From: Rhynchopus sp. YZ270_cl-10
Taxonomy: Eukaryota; Euglenozoa; Diplonemea; Diplonemida; Diplonemidae
Reading direction: 5' to 3'
Assembly: GCA_964035575.1 (NCBI GenBank)
Contig: OZ037885.1
Coordinates: 868,001-932,000 of the forward strand
DNA: 64,000 nt
Part shown: positions 21,492-33,378 of the stretch, one piece after another
Numbering within the stretch: position 1 is the stretch's first letter
How the letters are laid out: each line of letters opens with the position of its first letter
Program-made: the position numbers and the translations under genes
Notes under the pieces: model-generated
What the model saw: the letters and a program-made list of their open reading frames with translations, nothing else
What the model was told of the DNA's origin: nothing
Databases searched by the model: none

Positions 21492-22414
21492 CAGTGGTCG
21501 CGCTAATTATGGGAAAAAATGGGGAAAAAATGGATTTCGGGTACGGAAAAACGTTCCTTGAAAAGGTTAGCTGGGGAGGCCCGGAAACCCCGTTTTGTGG
21601 CATTTCCGGGCCAATCCCGGCTTGTGGTGGGGTATATACGGAAAAATGGACAAAATTTTAGTGACTTAAATTTTCGCAAAATATGAACCCATACTCGTAA
21701 ACAAGGGTCATTTTCAGGAAAATTCGGAAAATTCCGAGATTTGGAAGCAATTTTTCTCCTGAAAATCAGTGGGTTTTCAGCCCCAAAACATACCGCGATT
21801 GGAATTTCCGGAATCCGTCCGCGCTGTGGTGGGGTCACTTTGCCGAAATGGCCAATTTTTTGGTTTTGGTCAAAATCCATGTGGGTAAAGAGGGCCAATG
21901 TAAATCCCACAACCAGATTTTCTCTCCCTGATCCTGACGTCTTGCAACATGAAAATGCGCGAAAACACCGGCATTTGCATTTCCGGAATTCGTCCGTTCT
22001 GTGGTGGGGTCAATTTGCCGAAATGGACAAGTTCTTGGTTTTGGTCAAAACCCGTCAGTGTAAGGTAAAGGGGGCAAGTGTTTGCCTGTAGAAACTGGAA
22101 GGGAACAGGCAGCGCCGCAGGCGCACGGTAACCAACTTTTTTTTTTTTTTTTTTCCTTTTTGCTTTCAAATTTTATTTGAAAGTATATGAATTTGTTTCC
22201 TTTTCTTTTTTCTCCTCTTTCTTTTGACTTTCCGAGCCAATTGCGTTCCACGGCGGGGTCACATGTATATGCAAGTCCACTATGTGGTGGTCTTACTCAA
22301 CAATATTAGAACTTCTGGTTTCTTAATGAAATCCCCGTACTGCAAAAAAAAAAACGTTCCTACCAAAACCCCCAAAAATCCCGGGATGAGGGATGGACTT
22401 TAGCGCGAGCTCTG
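21492..22414. mobile_element. Non-autonomous hAT-type element, copy 1 (923 bp)
   Basis: Ends are CAGTGGTCGCGCTAA and, inverted, CAGAGCTCGCGCTAA. Flanked by a perfect 8-bp direct repeat TTTCCCCT (21484-21491 and 22415-22422), the duplication length of hAT transposons, and starting CAG..G as hAT ends do. Nearly identical to 31724-32597. Its open frames (up to 135 codons) are conserved between copies only because the DNA is; they resemble no transposase. Contains GCGCCGCAGGCGCACGG near 22112. Confidence 0.85.
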
Positions 22415-22422
22415 TTTCCCCT

Positions 22423-25400
22423 CTGAGCAATTTTTTTTTTTTTTTTAAAGTCATCCAAAATGGCTGGCATCAGAGACAGCGTACATGGAGATTCACGATG
22501 TCGCGACTACGGAAGAGCTGGTACTGTTTGTACTGGACATCTCCAGGGGGAATTATTGAGTGACTTCGCACAACAGTGAGGTAAATGATTTGACCTGTGG
22601 TTTTTCACTGTTGTAAGCCAAAACGGCGAAACTACAATTAAAACTACAAGTCAATTCATTTACTACACCGTCGTGCGCGTTGCCCAACACCCCCCCGGAG
22701 AGTGTTCCGCATGGATTTTGTGAGTCGAGTTTTTTCTCCCCCCCACTCCTTTTCTTTCCTTTCCGGAGGGGGGATTCTATACCCCCACGGAACATAGCGT
22801 GTCTGTCATCCCAAAGGGACACTATCAACTTCGCTTTTCAAAAATTATCGATTTTTTTTTTTTTTGTGTATCGAGAGCAGGCTATTATATACGATTTTTT
22901 TCCTTACCAAAAGTGCAAAAAAAGTGAGGTTGCTGTTCCTGAGGGGGCTGGAGGCACGGAGGGGCTTTTTTGGAAGAAATGAACTTAAGATTGAAGTATC
23001 ATCGTTGTACTGCCCAGGGAGGGTTCCCGGCCACCGGCTAGTTTCCTAGGGCCTTATGGCTTCACTGGCTAGGGCTCCTGCAGGTCCCTCCACACATGTA
23101 CCGTGCCTGACTTCAGCACCCAGGGTAGCATTCCCAGCACCTTTCACCCCTTCAGGAGGAGTGCCACAAAGGGCACCCGGATGCAATTTTCCACGTCCAT
23201 ATCAGGACGTGGCTCTATTTCTTTTTGCGGAGCAAAAAGAAAATAATATAAAATGGCGCCGCAGGCGAAAAAAAATTGGGGTACGGTGTAAAAATCTAGC
23301 CTTTTACACGACAGAGTCACTCAACGAACCCTTTTTTGCGGAGCAAAAAAGGAAAAATGGCGCCGCAGGCAAAAAAAATTGGGTACAGCCTGTATGGTAC
23401 GGGATTTCATGGTGCGGTCAGCAACCCAGTTCCCCAAAAAAACGTAAAAAACTTTTTCTCCAAATCTGCAAAAGTTTTTTTTTTTTTTCAAAACTGAGGT
23501 TCAGCCTCAGTTCTACTATGGTGTATAAATCTCTGATCGAGAGGCATCTCCTGTCTTTCATATTTAGGTGACTACTCTCTTTTAAGGATCCCGAGTAGCA
23601 ATAGCACAAAAAAAACATAAAAAAAAAAACAAATGACTGATGAATAAACCAAAGAATAATCTAATCAGACTACTCTCTTTTAAGGATCCTGTGAAGAAAA
23701 ACCGTGGCTGCTATCTAGTGATAGTAGTCTATAATCAAACAAAAAAATATTTAGGTGACTACTACTAAGGCACACTGTGGGGCTTAGTTTCATCTTACAA
23801 GCCTTTCGTATTTTTCATCATAGGGAATATAAAAACAGAAAGCAAAAATGGTACCCCAGAAATAAATAAAAAATACCAAGTGCGCAACAACTACGCACTA
23901 AGTACGCAAGAAGTACGCAATATGGGGGTCGTCGGAGCAAAAAAAAAGCAAAAAAAAATCTTTATTTTCCCCTTTCAATTTTTAGTATCCGGTCGTTCTT
24001 GTACTTTCTCTTATTTGAGCTGAAGGTATCCGAATTTTTATTTTTTATTTTTATTTTTTTTGATTCTGCGAAAAAAAAAATATCGTGGCCGCTACTTCTC
24101 AATAGTAGTCCCTAGAACATACACAGGGCGGTGTATCGAAGAATACAACTAACTAACGTTATATTATTTGCTATAGCACCCTATGTATGCTCTTACTAAA
24201 TAGCTTGTTTTGTTTTTCTTTTCTTCTTTTATTCTGTACAAAAATTGACGTTCGATCCAATCATCTTTATACATTTTTCTCTTCGAAAATGAAAAAAAAT
24301 GAAAAAATACCTAAAAAAAAAGTGAAGAAGCCTTCGGGCGACATTGTGTACAGATCCTACCTCGGTAGGTGATTGTCGATACAACAACAACAACAAAAAA
24401 AAAAAGCAACGAAGTGAACACATCACACCATGCACCCCCCTCCCCTATCCCCCTCTGTTCCCAATGCAAGAAGAATGTCACAGAGCTGTCAGGTCAGAGC
24501 TTCTTCACATCTCGACCATACTATGAGTGAGGTTTGTTGTCTGTAAATATCCTTCACGACGACCTTGTAATGACATGACATAAATGACATTTCGACCTGA
24601 CAAGCACAGTAACAAAGCGTTCACGATAGCTGCTTATCAAGTATGTTTTGTCAGTCATGACAAGTGTGGTCGTGTAGCCCTTTTTTGGGTGACCACAGAA
24701 CCTTTCTCTTGGTGCGCGAATTTCCGCCACCCAGAAAGTGGAGATTGCACAAACTGTGGCAACTACACTACTCCAAACAATTTATCAAAAAAGAACAAAG
24801 AAGTGGAGCTCATCCTCTGGGGTGTCTACACTAAAAGCAAATCAAAGCAAAAACTACAGCTGCATGTAATGTTACCTGCCTCTCACGCTTTCTGCTCTTC
24901 TCCTTTTTTTTTTACTCCTAGAAAGTATACGAAAATTGTATTACACAACTTCGGTACGAGAGGCACATCCATCTTAACTGTATTTCCTCCACCTTTTATT
25001 GCGATTTCTGTTGTACAATGTTGCGTCGAAATGAAGTATGTATGTCTTACGTGGGTAGTTCAGGTGGCATGGTACTGAACACCACTTTGGCAACAGACTT
25101 GTCGGCACAACAACAACAAAAGACTGTCTACATGGCAACTACACTATAATTACAATCCAACAAATTTTCAAAAAAAAATAGCCTTCGGGCGACCTTGTGT
25201 ACAGAACCCGTCCTCGGATGGGTGATTGTCGAAACTACAACAAAAAAAATAAATAAACTTTAACCTACCCCTATCCACCCCTATCCCCCCAAACTTTGAT
25301 GATGCAACTTCTGTGTATATCAGCACTTGAATGCATAAACAACACATAGTGATAGCTACTTTCCGGAGTTGAGGACGGTGTGTGTCTATATCTTTTAAGT

Positions 25401-26598
25401 ACAATAGCCTTCGGGCGACATTGAGTACAGATCCTGGAGCCTGCACTAGCAGGTGATTGTCGACACAATGCGTGGACTTCACACAGGGGGTGTCTATAGA
25501 TATACACGTTGTCCATGTTTCAGAACAACAGGAAAACAAAAAGGAAAAAAAAAAAAAAAAAATGACGCCCACATTGTTTATAGGCAGTTTGCACAGGATT
25601 CATAATTGTACGCCCAAGACCTGGGCGGTAAATGTTGAGGTTTCAAATAATACTGTGTGTAATACAATTTTGTGGCGTTGTTGCACGTTTAATAAAAAAA
25701 AAGCAAAGTAATTTTCCATCACTTTTTACCCCCTCGTATTCGCAGTTTTTTTTTCAGCGACAAAAAAAGTACAATACTATTTGGCCGATTTGTCCCATTC
25801 CTCTTTCTCTCTCTCTCTCTCTCTCTCTTCTCCTTTACCAGAAGAAAGTCACTGTCATGGCAATGACCACGTGTCATGTTCACTTTCATTTGTCATTTCA
25901 TTTGTCACCATGACAACTGAAATTGGTCGTGGACCACGTAGTGCAAGACACCCCTCTGTGCCCTCCCCACTCTCCCATCCATCCACCAGCCACCATTCCA
26001 CTATTCCACCCTTCAGAATACACAGCATATTTTGCAAACCACCTACACAACCAACCCTTTTCCCACTTTTTCCCCTTCTCTTTTCCCCTTCTCTAGTCTT
26101 TTTCTCCCTTTTCTTGTCAATTGTGTTCTACACAACAGAGAAGGGCGACCTGCAAGCACCTAAAACTTCCTCAGCGTCTCATTCAGTAGACCGTACACCT
26201 TTTTTTTTCTCTTTTTTTTAGCCACCACAACCTCCAAGACTAGAGAAAAAAAAGCCCCCTTTTTAGAGCAGTCTTTGCACTACTCGTTCTTTTTTTTCTT
26301 CTCTCGTCTCGTCTTCACTTCTCTTCACCTTTCTTTTCTCTTTGCAAGAGAAAAAAAGCCACTCTTCTCCTCAGCGCACTTCTTTCTTTTTCCTTTTTTT
26401 TTAAAAGAGGAAAAACAAAAAAAAAGAAGAAACCTTCTACCCTTCTTCCGACTCCCTCTTCTTGCTTTTTTGCAAGAAGCAGTCGGAAAACCGCATGAGT
26501 TTTCGCCTTTAGGGGAAAACCCCGTTTTTTTTTTTCTTTTTTTTTCTCCCTTTTTTCCTTCGTTTTTCTCCCCCCTTTTTTTTCTCTCAAAACTCTTG
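22423..26598. other. Intergenic; hairpins A, C, D and family G; leader of PI4K gene
   Basis: No gene supported. Family G at 23692-23730 and 24069-24110, family A at 23753-23801, family D at 24331-24395, 25183-25240 and 25406-25470, family C-type at 24741-24785, 24802-24840 and 25121-25170. 23010-23230 is unusually GC-rich and complex but has no convincing frame. 26270-26598 is a pyrimidine-rich leader before the kinase start. Confidence 0.5.
24331..24395 (+). repeat. Hairpin family D, representative copy
   Basis: GCC-TTCG-GGC (a UUCG tetraloop hairpin) is followed by GACA...TGTCG pairing around an inner stem CCTACC-TC-GGTAGG and then a CAACAACAA tail. Other plus-strand copies: 25183, 25406, 30264, 43098, 45262, 45419, 46172, 57866, 57985, 59337 and a diverged one at 40752. 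At 25406 and 43098 the inner stem is CTGC...GCAG, and at 25183 a CC-TCGG stem, so the pairing is kept while the bases change. Confidence 0.8.
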
Positions 26599-28011
26599 AT
26601 GACGAATGGCATTGCAAACTGTTCTGATCCTATTCTGTTTTCGGGATCGTGCAGTTCATTGACTGGGTCCGCTGAGGCGACAGTTTATGTTCAGAACAAA
26701 TGGCTTCAAATTGTGGGAGGGGTTTCTTCAAACTGTCAACCACAGCTTGGGTTTCCGGTGATGTCGGAGCTTGGTGATGACGCATCGTCGACCTTTCCGT
26801 ATTCAGACTCCTCGTTGTCGGAGGGGACCATGCAGGCATCTGCCACACCAAAACCCCTCACAGGGTTCAGCCTGACCGAGGACGTTCCACTGTCCTCACC
26901 ACTATCCTGCAAGGCGTCTGGGACCCCATGCTTCATTTCCCCGTCAAAGGCGTTTCTCTCTCGCTCCTTCTTCGAAACGCCCCTGGATGAGCCTCTGCAA
27001 TCTGGTGCATCCTTCTCAGAGTACGACCAGGACGACGAATCTGCGACAGGTGGCATGACCCATTCTGCATCACTCGATAATATCGTAGACATGGTGTTAA
27101 AGGCGGAGAAGGCCATTTCTGATGATATTCCTCCAGAGCTTTCGTTGGAGGGAACCTCGGGGACGTACTTTGTGAAGGATATGGCCGAAAAGCGTATTGG
27201 AGTGTTCAAACCTCATGATGAGGAAGTGTCGACGGAGCACAACCCGAGGGGGTATTCTGACAATGTGAAGACCTGTATCCCTCCAGGGGAGTCGTGGAAG
27301 CGTGAGATCGCGGCATACCGTTTGGACCATGCGCACTTCGCTGGGGTTCCAGAAACATTCAAAATGAGGATGCCTGCAAAGTATTTCCACTCTGGTGATG
27401 TTAAGGTAGGGTCCTTCCAGAGGTTTGTTAAGTCTGATGCAGAGGCGTGGGATGTGCTTCCCGGTAAGCTTCCGGTCGATTCGGTGCATAGAATTGCGGT
27501 TTTGGACATCCGTCTCTGCAACTCCGACCGCCACGGAGGAAACGTTCTGGTCTGTCGGAGTGAGGAAGGGGGCCGTGTCTCGCATTTGGTGCCGATTGAC
27601 CATGGGTGCTGTTTGCCAACGAATTTGACGGAAATCGACTTTGAATGGTTAATGTGGTCGCAGGCGAAGCAGCCGGTGTCGGAAGAGATTAAGACCTACA
27701 TTGAATCGCTTGATGAAGTTGGTGATGAAACTACGCTCATCCGGGAGCTTGGAATCTCCGCTGAGTCTGCCGCACTCAGCCGTGCTGCAACCTTTCTTCT
27801 GAAGGAGGGAACCGCAGCAGGGCTGACTCTGTACGACATCGGATCGTTAATGCGCCGTCCTCACATCGACCTCCAGAGCGAGCTGGAAAAGATCACAACA
27901 GAATCCCGTCTCAGCCTTGCAGAAGGTGCGACATTGGACTTCACCATCCTCGAACCCCTCATCGTCGAGACCGTTGCAGCCTGCATGGAGGAAAAGAGCA
28001 AGCAGATCTGA
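26599..28011 (+). CDS. Phosphatidylinositol 4-kinase gamma-type (PI3/PI4-kinase-like) protein
   Basis: 470 residues from ATG 26599; upstream in-frame sequence is pyrimidine-rich leader and is excluded. Residues ~1-180 are Ser/Thr-rich and probably disordered. The kinase domain begins at GTSGTYFVKD (185), with the ATP-binding Lys204 in GVFKP. NPRGY, EIAAYRLD and GVPETF follow in the order seen in plant PI4K-gamma proteins. The catalytic loop is NSDRHGGNVLV (Asp310, Asn315) and the metal-binding motif is IDHG (Asp334). FEWLMWSQA matches the family C-lobe signature. All catalytic residues are present. Plant members usually have N-terminal ubiquitin-like domains, which are not seen here, and some family members phosphorylate proteins instead of lipid, so substrate specificity is open. 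No intron. The leader is strongly polypyrimidine. Confidence 0.93.
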   Translation: MTNGIANCSDPILFSGSCSSLTGSAEATVYVQNKWLQIVGGVSSNCQPQLGFPVMSELGDDASSTFPYSDSSLSEGTMQASATPKPLTGFSLTEDVPLSSPLSCKASGTPCFISPSKAFLSRSFFETPLDEPLQSGASFSEYDQDDESATGGMTHSASLDNIVDMVLKAEKAISDDIPPELSLEGTSGTYFVKDMAEKRIGVFKPHDEEVSTEHNPRGYSDNVKTCIPPGESWKREIAAYRLDHAHFAGVPETFKMRMPAKYFHSGDVKVGSFQRFVKSDAEAWDVLPGKLPVDSVHRIAVLDIRLCNSDRHGGNVLVCRSEEGGRVSHLVPIDHGCCLPTNLTEIDFEWLMWSQAKQPVSEEIKTYIESLDEVGDETTLIRELGISAESAALSRAATFLLKEGTAAGLTLYDIGSLMRRPHIDLQSELEKITTESRLSLAEGATLDFTILEPLIVETVAACMEEKSKQI

Positions 28012-31000
28012 AAAAAAAACCTAGATTGACATTTTGATTGAATTTTTTTGGGAGATTGGATTTTTGGGGGTAAGAGGTATATTTTTTTGGGGGGAAAAAA
28101 GGATTGTTGAAAAAGATTGGAGAAGTTATCTTTACAATTTTCTTTTTCGATGTCGTTCCCCCATTGGTTTATTTGTAAAAATAAAAAGATTTTTGATTTG
28201 TTTTCACCCTTCTCTCTCTTTCTGTACCTAGTCTTTGAGTGCACTAACAAAGTCGAGGAGCGGATAAAGAGAGCCATTTTTATTTCAGTGCCTCCGTCCC
28301 AGAGGCGTTTGCACTGTCAACTTTACTTGCATTTTCTTGATTACACAAAAATGTGTGAAGAGACACATATTGACAATTGAAATGATCACGTTTACCCTTT
28401 TTTTCAATTATTATTTGCCTTTTTTTTTGGGTCCACCCGGTGCACCGGTCATGCACCAAGGTACACTGTTCACGAGAGGGCTTTTGTATTTCACGTCAAT
28501 TTTCTTCCTTTTTTTTGGAGATAATGTGCAAAGGTACTATGGGATTGCACTGTGCATGCATCTCACAGGTGCCTAGACAGAACCGCCTTCTCTTGTTTTG
28601 TATTAAGGTGACTAAACACGAGAGGCTTAGGATCATCTTACAAACTGTTTTTTCTTTGTTTTGTGTTGGGTATATTGCACCCTTTGATACTTACTGTTTT
28701 TCTAAAGTGGTAAGTAGACGAATTTGTGTTTTTGGGTGTTTTGGGTAAAATGGTTAGTGAAAAAAAGTTGAGAGCTGTTTTTTTTTTTTTAAAGGTGTAG
28801 GGAATGGAGATGATGACGGTTGCGGTTGTGTTTCTACACTCAGAGCTAATGCGAACAAAAAATGTAGATGCGATGAGGGGTTTTAGACACACCAAAAAAA
28901 AACCTAAAAACTCACCGTTCATTGTTTCTTTTCTCTCACAGAAGATGACGGCGAAGGTGTTGACTCATCGTTATCAAGCTTTTAATCTTTTTTCTCTGAT
29001 TTCTTCCATTTTTGAAGGGTTTTTTCGACGCTGTTTTTCACGTATCGTTTTTTTTTATTGATGATGCCTTGTCTCTTTTTTTAATTATTGATCCCAAGAA
29101 AATTATGGTTTATTTTGGGTTGGACTTTGCTTCAGCCTTGGCGCTAACAATGCGAAAGGGCAGCAAAATACACTCATTTTTTTTTCAGTGCCTTCGTCCG
29201 CCGATGTACGGTGAGGCGTTTGCACGTCAACTTCTCTTCCCCCACCCCCACCCACACCCCCGCCCCTAGGTTGTATTATACGTGCACGGCCCCGACCGAA
29301 TACCTTATTATTCGTATTATGCGATTACGGTATTTTTCGGTATTACACGGTGTTATACGGTATTATACGGTGCTGCTGGGGACCGAACACCGTATAATTC
29401 GTATAATTAGTTATACGAATTATTCGAATTTTACAACCTAGCCCCCACCCCCCATAATTTTAAAACAGTAAAGAGCACCTATTTTTTTTGCCTAAAATGA
29501 TACCAGGGTTTCACAAAAAAAAAGGTGTATTTCTAAGAAGCTTGCTTTAAAGGAGAAATAGTATTACCGGGTACGGTTGTCGATCATCCCTCGGGAGGAT
29601 TTGTGCAATCAACGAAAACAACTTTACTTACCTACCCCGATCCTACTATTTTAATGTTTATTCTTCTTTTTAGAAATGGGAAGAAATTAGAGAATTTTTG
29701 GTCATGATCACAAAGACTTCTGCCTGAACCTCTGATAGGGCAGACCTCGTCTGGGTTTCGTTGCAAATATGATATCCTATGTAGGATCCAATCAGCCAGC
29801 AGAATGTCAAAGAAATGCAACACAAACAATAATGAATAGAAAATATAGTTTTTTCCCTTTTCAAAAAATGCAAAGGGAAATGGGTTGTTCCCCTCAGTCC
29901 GTATCTTTGAAGTGCAAAGTGCAGGACAGCTTTGTTCTCCTTTTAAAAAAAAAAAGCAAACATTTCTTCCCTCCATCTCGGACGGAAGTGGTAGTGGGAA
30001 TGAACGCAAAAGGAAAAAAAAAGGATTTTAGAGGAGTTAAAATATTTCAATAAATTAGGCTCCCTTTGGTTTGATTTTACCAAAAAACAAAATACACGAA
30101 AAAAAAAAAATCACCCAACAACCCACAAAGACCCCCCCCCCCCTACAGCAAAGAACAAACCCCCCCTCTGGTTATTAGTTTTGTTATGGTTGGGCATGTT
30201 TGGTTGTGATCTGTTTTTATTATTATTTTTTGTGAAGGCGAAGAGGATGAAAAAAATTTCATTAGCCTTCGGGCGACTTTGTGTACAGAACCCGTCCTCG
30301 GACAGGTAATTGTCGAAAGTACAAAAAAAATAAGATGGAGAAGAGGGGGGGGAGGATGGCATGTACGTCTCAAGCTATTTGTCAGTCTCTTCCCTTCCAG
30401 GACGCCTTTTATGTCTGTGATTCAAGTTTTTCATATTTTTTTTTTTCTCTCACGCGTACTGTGCTATTTGAGGTCCATTAACCCCTTTGTAAGCAGTTGT
30501 AAGAGGAGGGGTTACGCTTAGGCCGTACATCGCACACTATCAACGCCTTTTATTCTTTGGTTTTTTTTTGTTTTGATGACTACAGCAAAATAAGGCAACG
30601 AGAGGCTTAGGTTCATCTTACCCAACCCTTTTTTCTTTTTTCCTCCCTCTCACTCTTATTGCCAACGTGCTTTTTTTTCTCTTTTTTTTTTGCAAAGTGA
30701 CAGGATTGGCCTGTGTCATTTCTACATTGACATGTGCGTCATTTTCCTGTTATCTTACCAGACCATTTTTTGAAGTGACTAAACAGGAAGAGGCTTTAGG
30801 CGCATCGTATAAACTTTTTTTTCTTCTTTTTTTCAAAAAAAAAGTTGGGAACATTTTTGATCCCTCTTCCTATGCTATCAATTTATTGAATGCATATGTT
30901 GAAATACTTTTGTTCTTTGTCACCTCATGAAGGAGGAAATAGAAGCAAAAACATTTTGAACACACTTTGCGGTTCTAGGGACGAACCGCGCTGCAGAGCC

Positions 31001-31715
31001 ACTCCTCACCCAAACAGTTCGAGGTGTGTGCGTTTCACCACAACCTCTCCCATGGGTTTTATCGTGTGATGAGTGTTAAGTTTTTATTCCTACGAAGCTT
31101 GCTTTAAAGGAGAAATGGTATTACCGGGTACGGTCGCCAAATCATCCCTCAAACAGGAGGATTTGTGCAATCAACGAAAACAACTTTTACTTACCTACCC
31201 CGATCCTACTATTTCTTTCTTTTCTTTTCTTTTTTTTTTTGATAAAACAACGTGTTGTCGATTCTAAAAAGATTGGAGGCAGCGCTGCGGGAAAAACAAA
31301 ACGGATTGAAAAAGACAGAAGCTCGCTTGTTTTCTTTGAGTACTCAATTAACCACAACAACCGTACTTCAGTTTAACACAATTTTTTCATCTCTTTGTTT
31401 TCCGGCTTTGAGCGCACAAACAACCTACTATAGAAAATAAGATGGGATGAAAGGAAGGGGCAAAAAAGGGGGTAAAAAAAAATGGCGGAAAATAAATAAT
31501 CAGAAAAGCGAAGCAGAAAACAGCATCAGAACAAACGACATTGTCAATGAAGAGATACCAGATGATGACAGCGAAAAAAAAAAAAAAAAACACAACAAAT
31601 TTTGCAGAGCAAAATAAACGAGAGAAAAAAAGTTGTTTTTCTTTCTCCCTCTATGATGTTCTGTCGGTATTGATTGAAGTTTTGGAGAGAAAAAAAGTTG
31701 ATTTTCTGTTTTGCT
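28012..31715. other. Intergenic; hairpins F, B, A, D and other repeats
   Basis: No gene. Family F at 28288-28332 and 29187-29236, family B at 28457-28497, family A at 28605-28647, 30573-30627 and 30775-30815, family D at 30264-30320. 29275-29430 is a cluster of TATACGG and TATACGAATTA palindromes. A ~120-bp repeat with AAGCTTGCTTTAAAGGAGAA occurs at 29535-29655 and 31085-31215 (third copy at 52548). A ~200-bp repeat at 31246-31440 recurs at 46551-46740. Confidence 0.55.
28605..28647 (+). repeat. Hairpin family A copy
   Basis: AAGGTGACTAAAC - ACGAGAG - GCTTAGGATCATCTT. See 58327-58370 for the fold and copy list. Confidence 0.8.
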
Positions 31716-31723
31716 CTGTCAAC

Positions 31724-32597
31724 CAGTGGTCGCGCTAATTATGGGAAAAAATGGGGAAAAAATGGATTTCGGGTACGGAAAAACGTTCCTTGAAAAGGTT
31801 AGCTGGGGAGGCCCGGAAACCCCGTTTTGTGGCATTTCCGGGCCAATCCCGGCTTGTGGTGGGGTATATACGGAAAAATGGACAAAATTTTAGTGACTTA
31901 AATTTTCGCAAAATATGAACCCATACTCGTAAACAAGGGTCATTTTCAGGAAAATTCGGAAAATTCCGAGATTTGGAAGCAATTTTTCTCCTGAAAATCA
32001 GTGGGTTTTCAGCCCCAAAACATACCGCGATTGGAATTTCCGGAATCCGTCCGCGCTGTGGTGGGGTCACTTTGCCGAAATGGCCAATTTTTTGGTTTTG
32101 GTCAAAATCCATGTGGGTAAAGAGGGCCAATGTAAATCCCACAACCAGATTTTCTCTCCCTGATCCTGACGTCTTGCAACATGAAAATGCGCGAAAACAC
32201 CGGCATTTGCATTTCCGGAATTCGTCCGTTCTGTGGTGGGGTCAATTTGCCGAAATGGACAAGTTCTTGGTTTTGGTCAAAACCCGTCAGTGTAAGGTAA
32301 AGGGGGTAAAGTGTTTGCCTGTAGAAACTGGAAGGGAACAGGCAGCGCCGCAGGCGCACGGTAACCAACTTTTTTTTTTTTCCCTTTTCTTTTTTCTCCT
32401 CTTTCTTTTGACTTTCCGAGCCAATTGCGTTCCACGGCGGGGTCACATGTATATGCAAGTCCACTATGTGGTGGTCTTACTCAACAATATTAGAACTTCT
32501 GGTTTCTTAATGAAATCCCCGTACTGCAAAAAAAAAACGTTCCTACCAAAACCCCCAAAAATCCCGGGATGAGGGATGGACTTTAGCGCGAGCTCTG
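31724..32597. mobile_element. Non-autonomous hAT-type element, copy 2 (874 bp)
   Basis: Same ends as the copy at 21492-22414 and flanked by its own perfect 8-bp duplication CTGTCAAC (31716-31723 and 32598-32605). Differs mainly by lacking ~45 bp of T-rich sequence near 32370. Different target duplications show the two copies moved independently. Confidence 0.88.
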
Positions 32598-32605
32598 CTG
32601 TCAAC

Positions 32606-33343
32606 GTGCTCTTTTTTTTTATTATTCTTGATCTCGTACGGTACTACTTCGGGAAACGTTTATCTTTCCTTTTCTTTTTTTCTTTTTTCTTTTTGCATAT
32701 TCAGGTTCTCACAACAATCTCACGACAATAAATAGAAATGACAAAAAGGTGTTGTTTTGTTTTGGGGTTTTTTTTGTTTCTACACACCACAATAAACTTT
32801 AGCCGGAAACAAAAACAAAAAACAAAAACATAAAACACACCCAGAACAACTTTTATGGAGTGACAAAACGAAGCAAAAACCTCCTCGAGGTTCTTTTTGT
32901 TTTTTATGTGACTCTACCCCATTTCTTTTTTTTTTTTTTTTGTCTAGTGCACTCATTCTCTCTCTCGCTCTTTTATTATTATCAGTGATTGATTATTTTA
33001 AATGCACTTCCGTAGATTGTTGCTTCTTTGTTTTTTGTTTGTTTTGTTCACGCACATTGCTTTTGTGAGCAGAACGTGCCACGTCGTTCACTCACAGTGT
33101 GGAAGCGTCAATGCATCAAACAACTACAAGATAGGGGAGGGAACGGCAAGATGACACATTCTTTTTTTTTTTTTTTTTTTTTTTTTTTTGTTTTTTGTAA
33201 AATAAATTATGAAACAACTGAAGTGACATTTGATGAACAGCACACCTCCATTGGCGAGAGGGATGGGCCAATACATCAAGACGTGCCTCATGCGTCTACA
33301 GCGCCTATCCGCTTATGCGAAGCCAAACTAATGGGGTTATCGT

Positions 33344-33378
<35 letters not shown>

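Noticed and set aside
21503..21910. 135-codon ORF present identically at 31735-32142
   Set aside because: It lies within the non-autonomous hAT element; conservation follows from DNA identity of two recent copies, and the protein matches nothing known to me.
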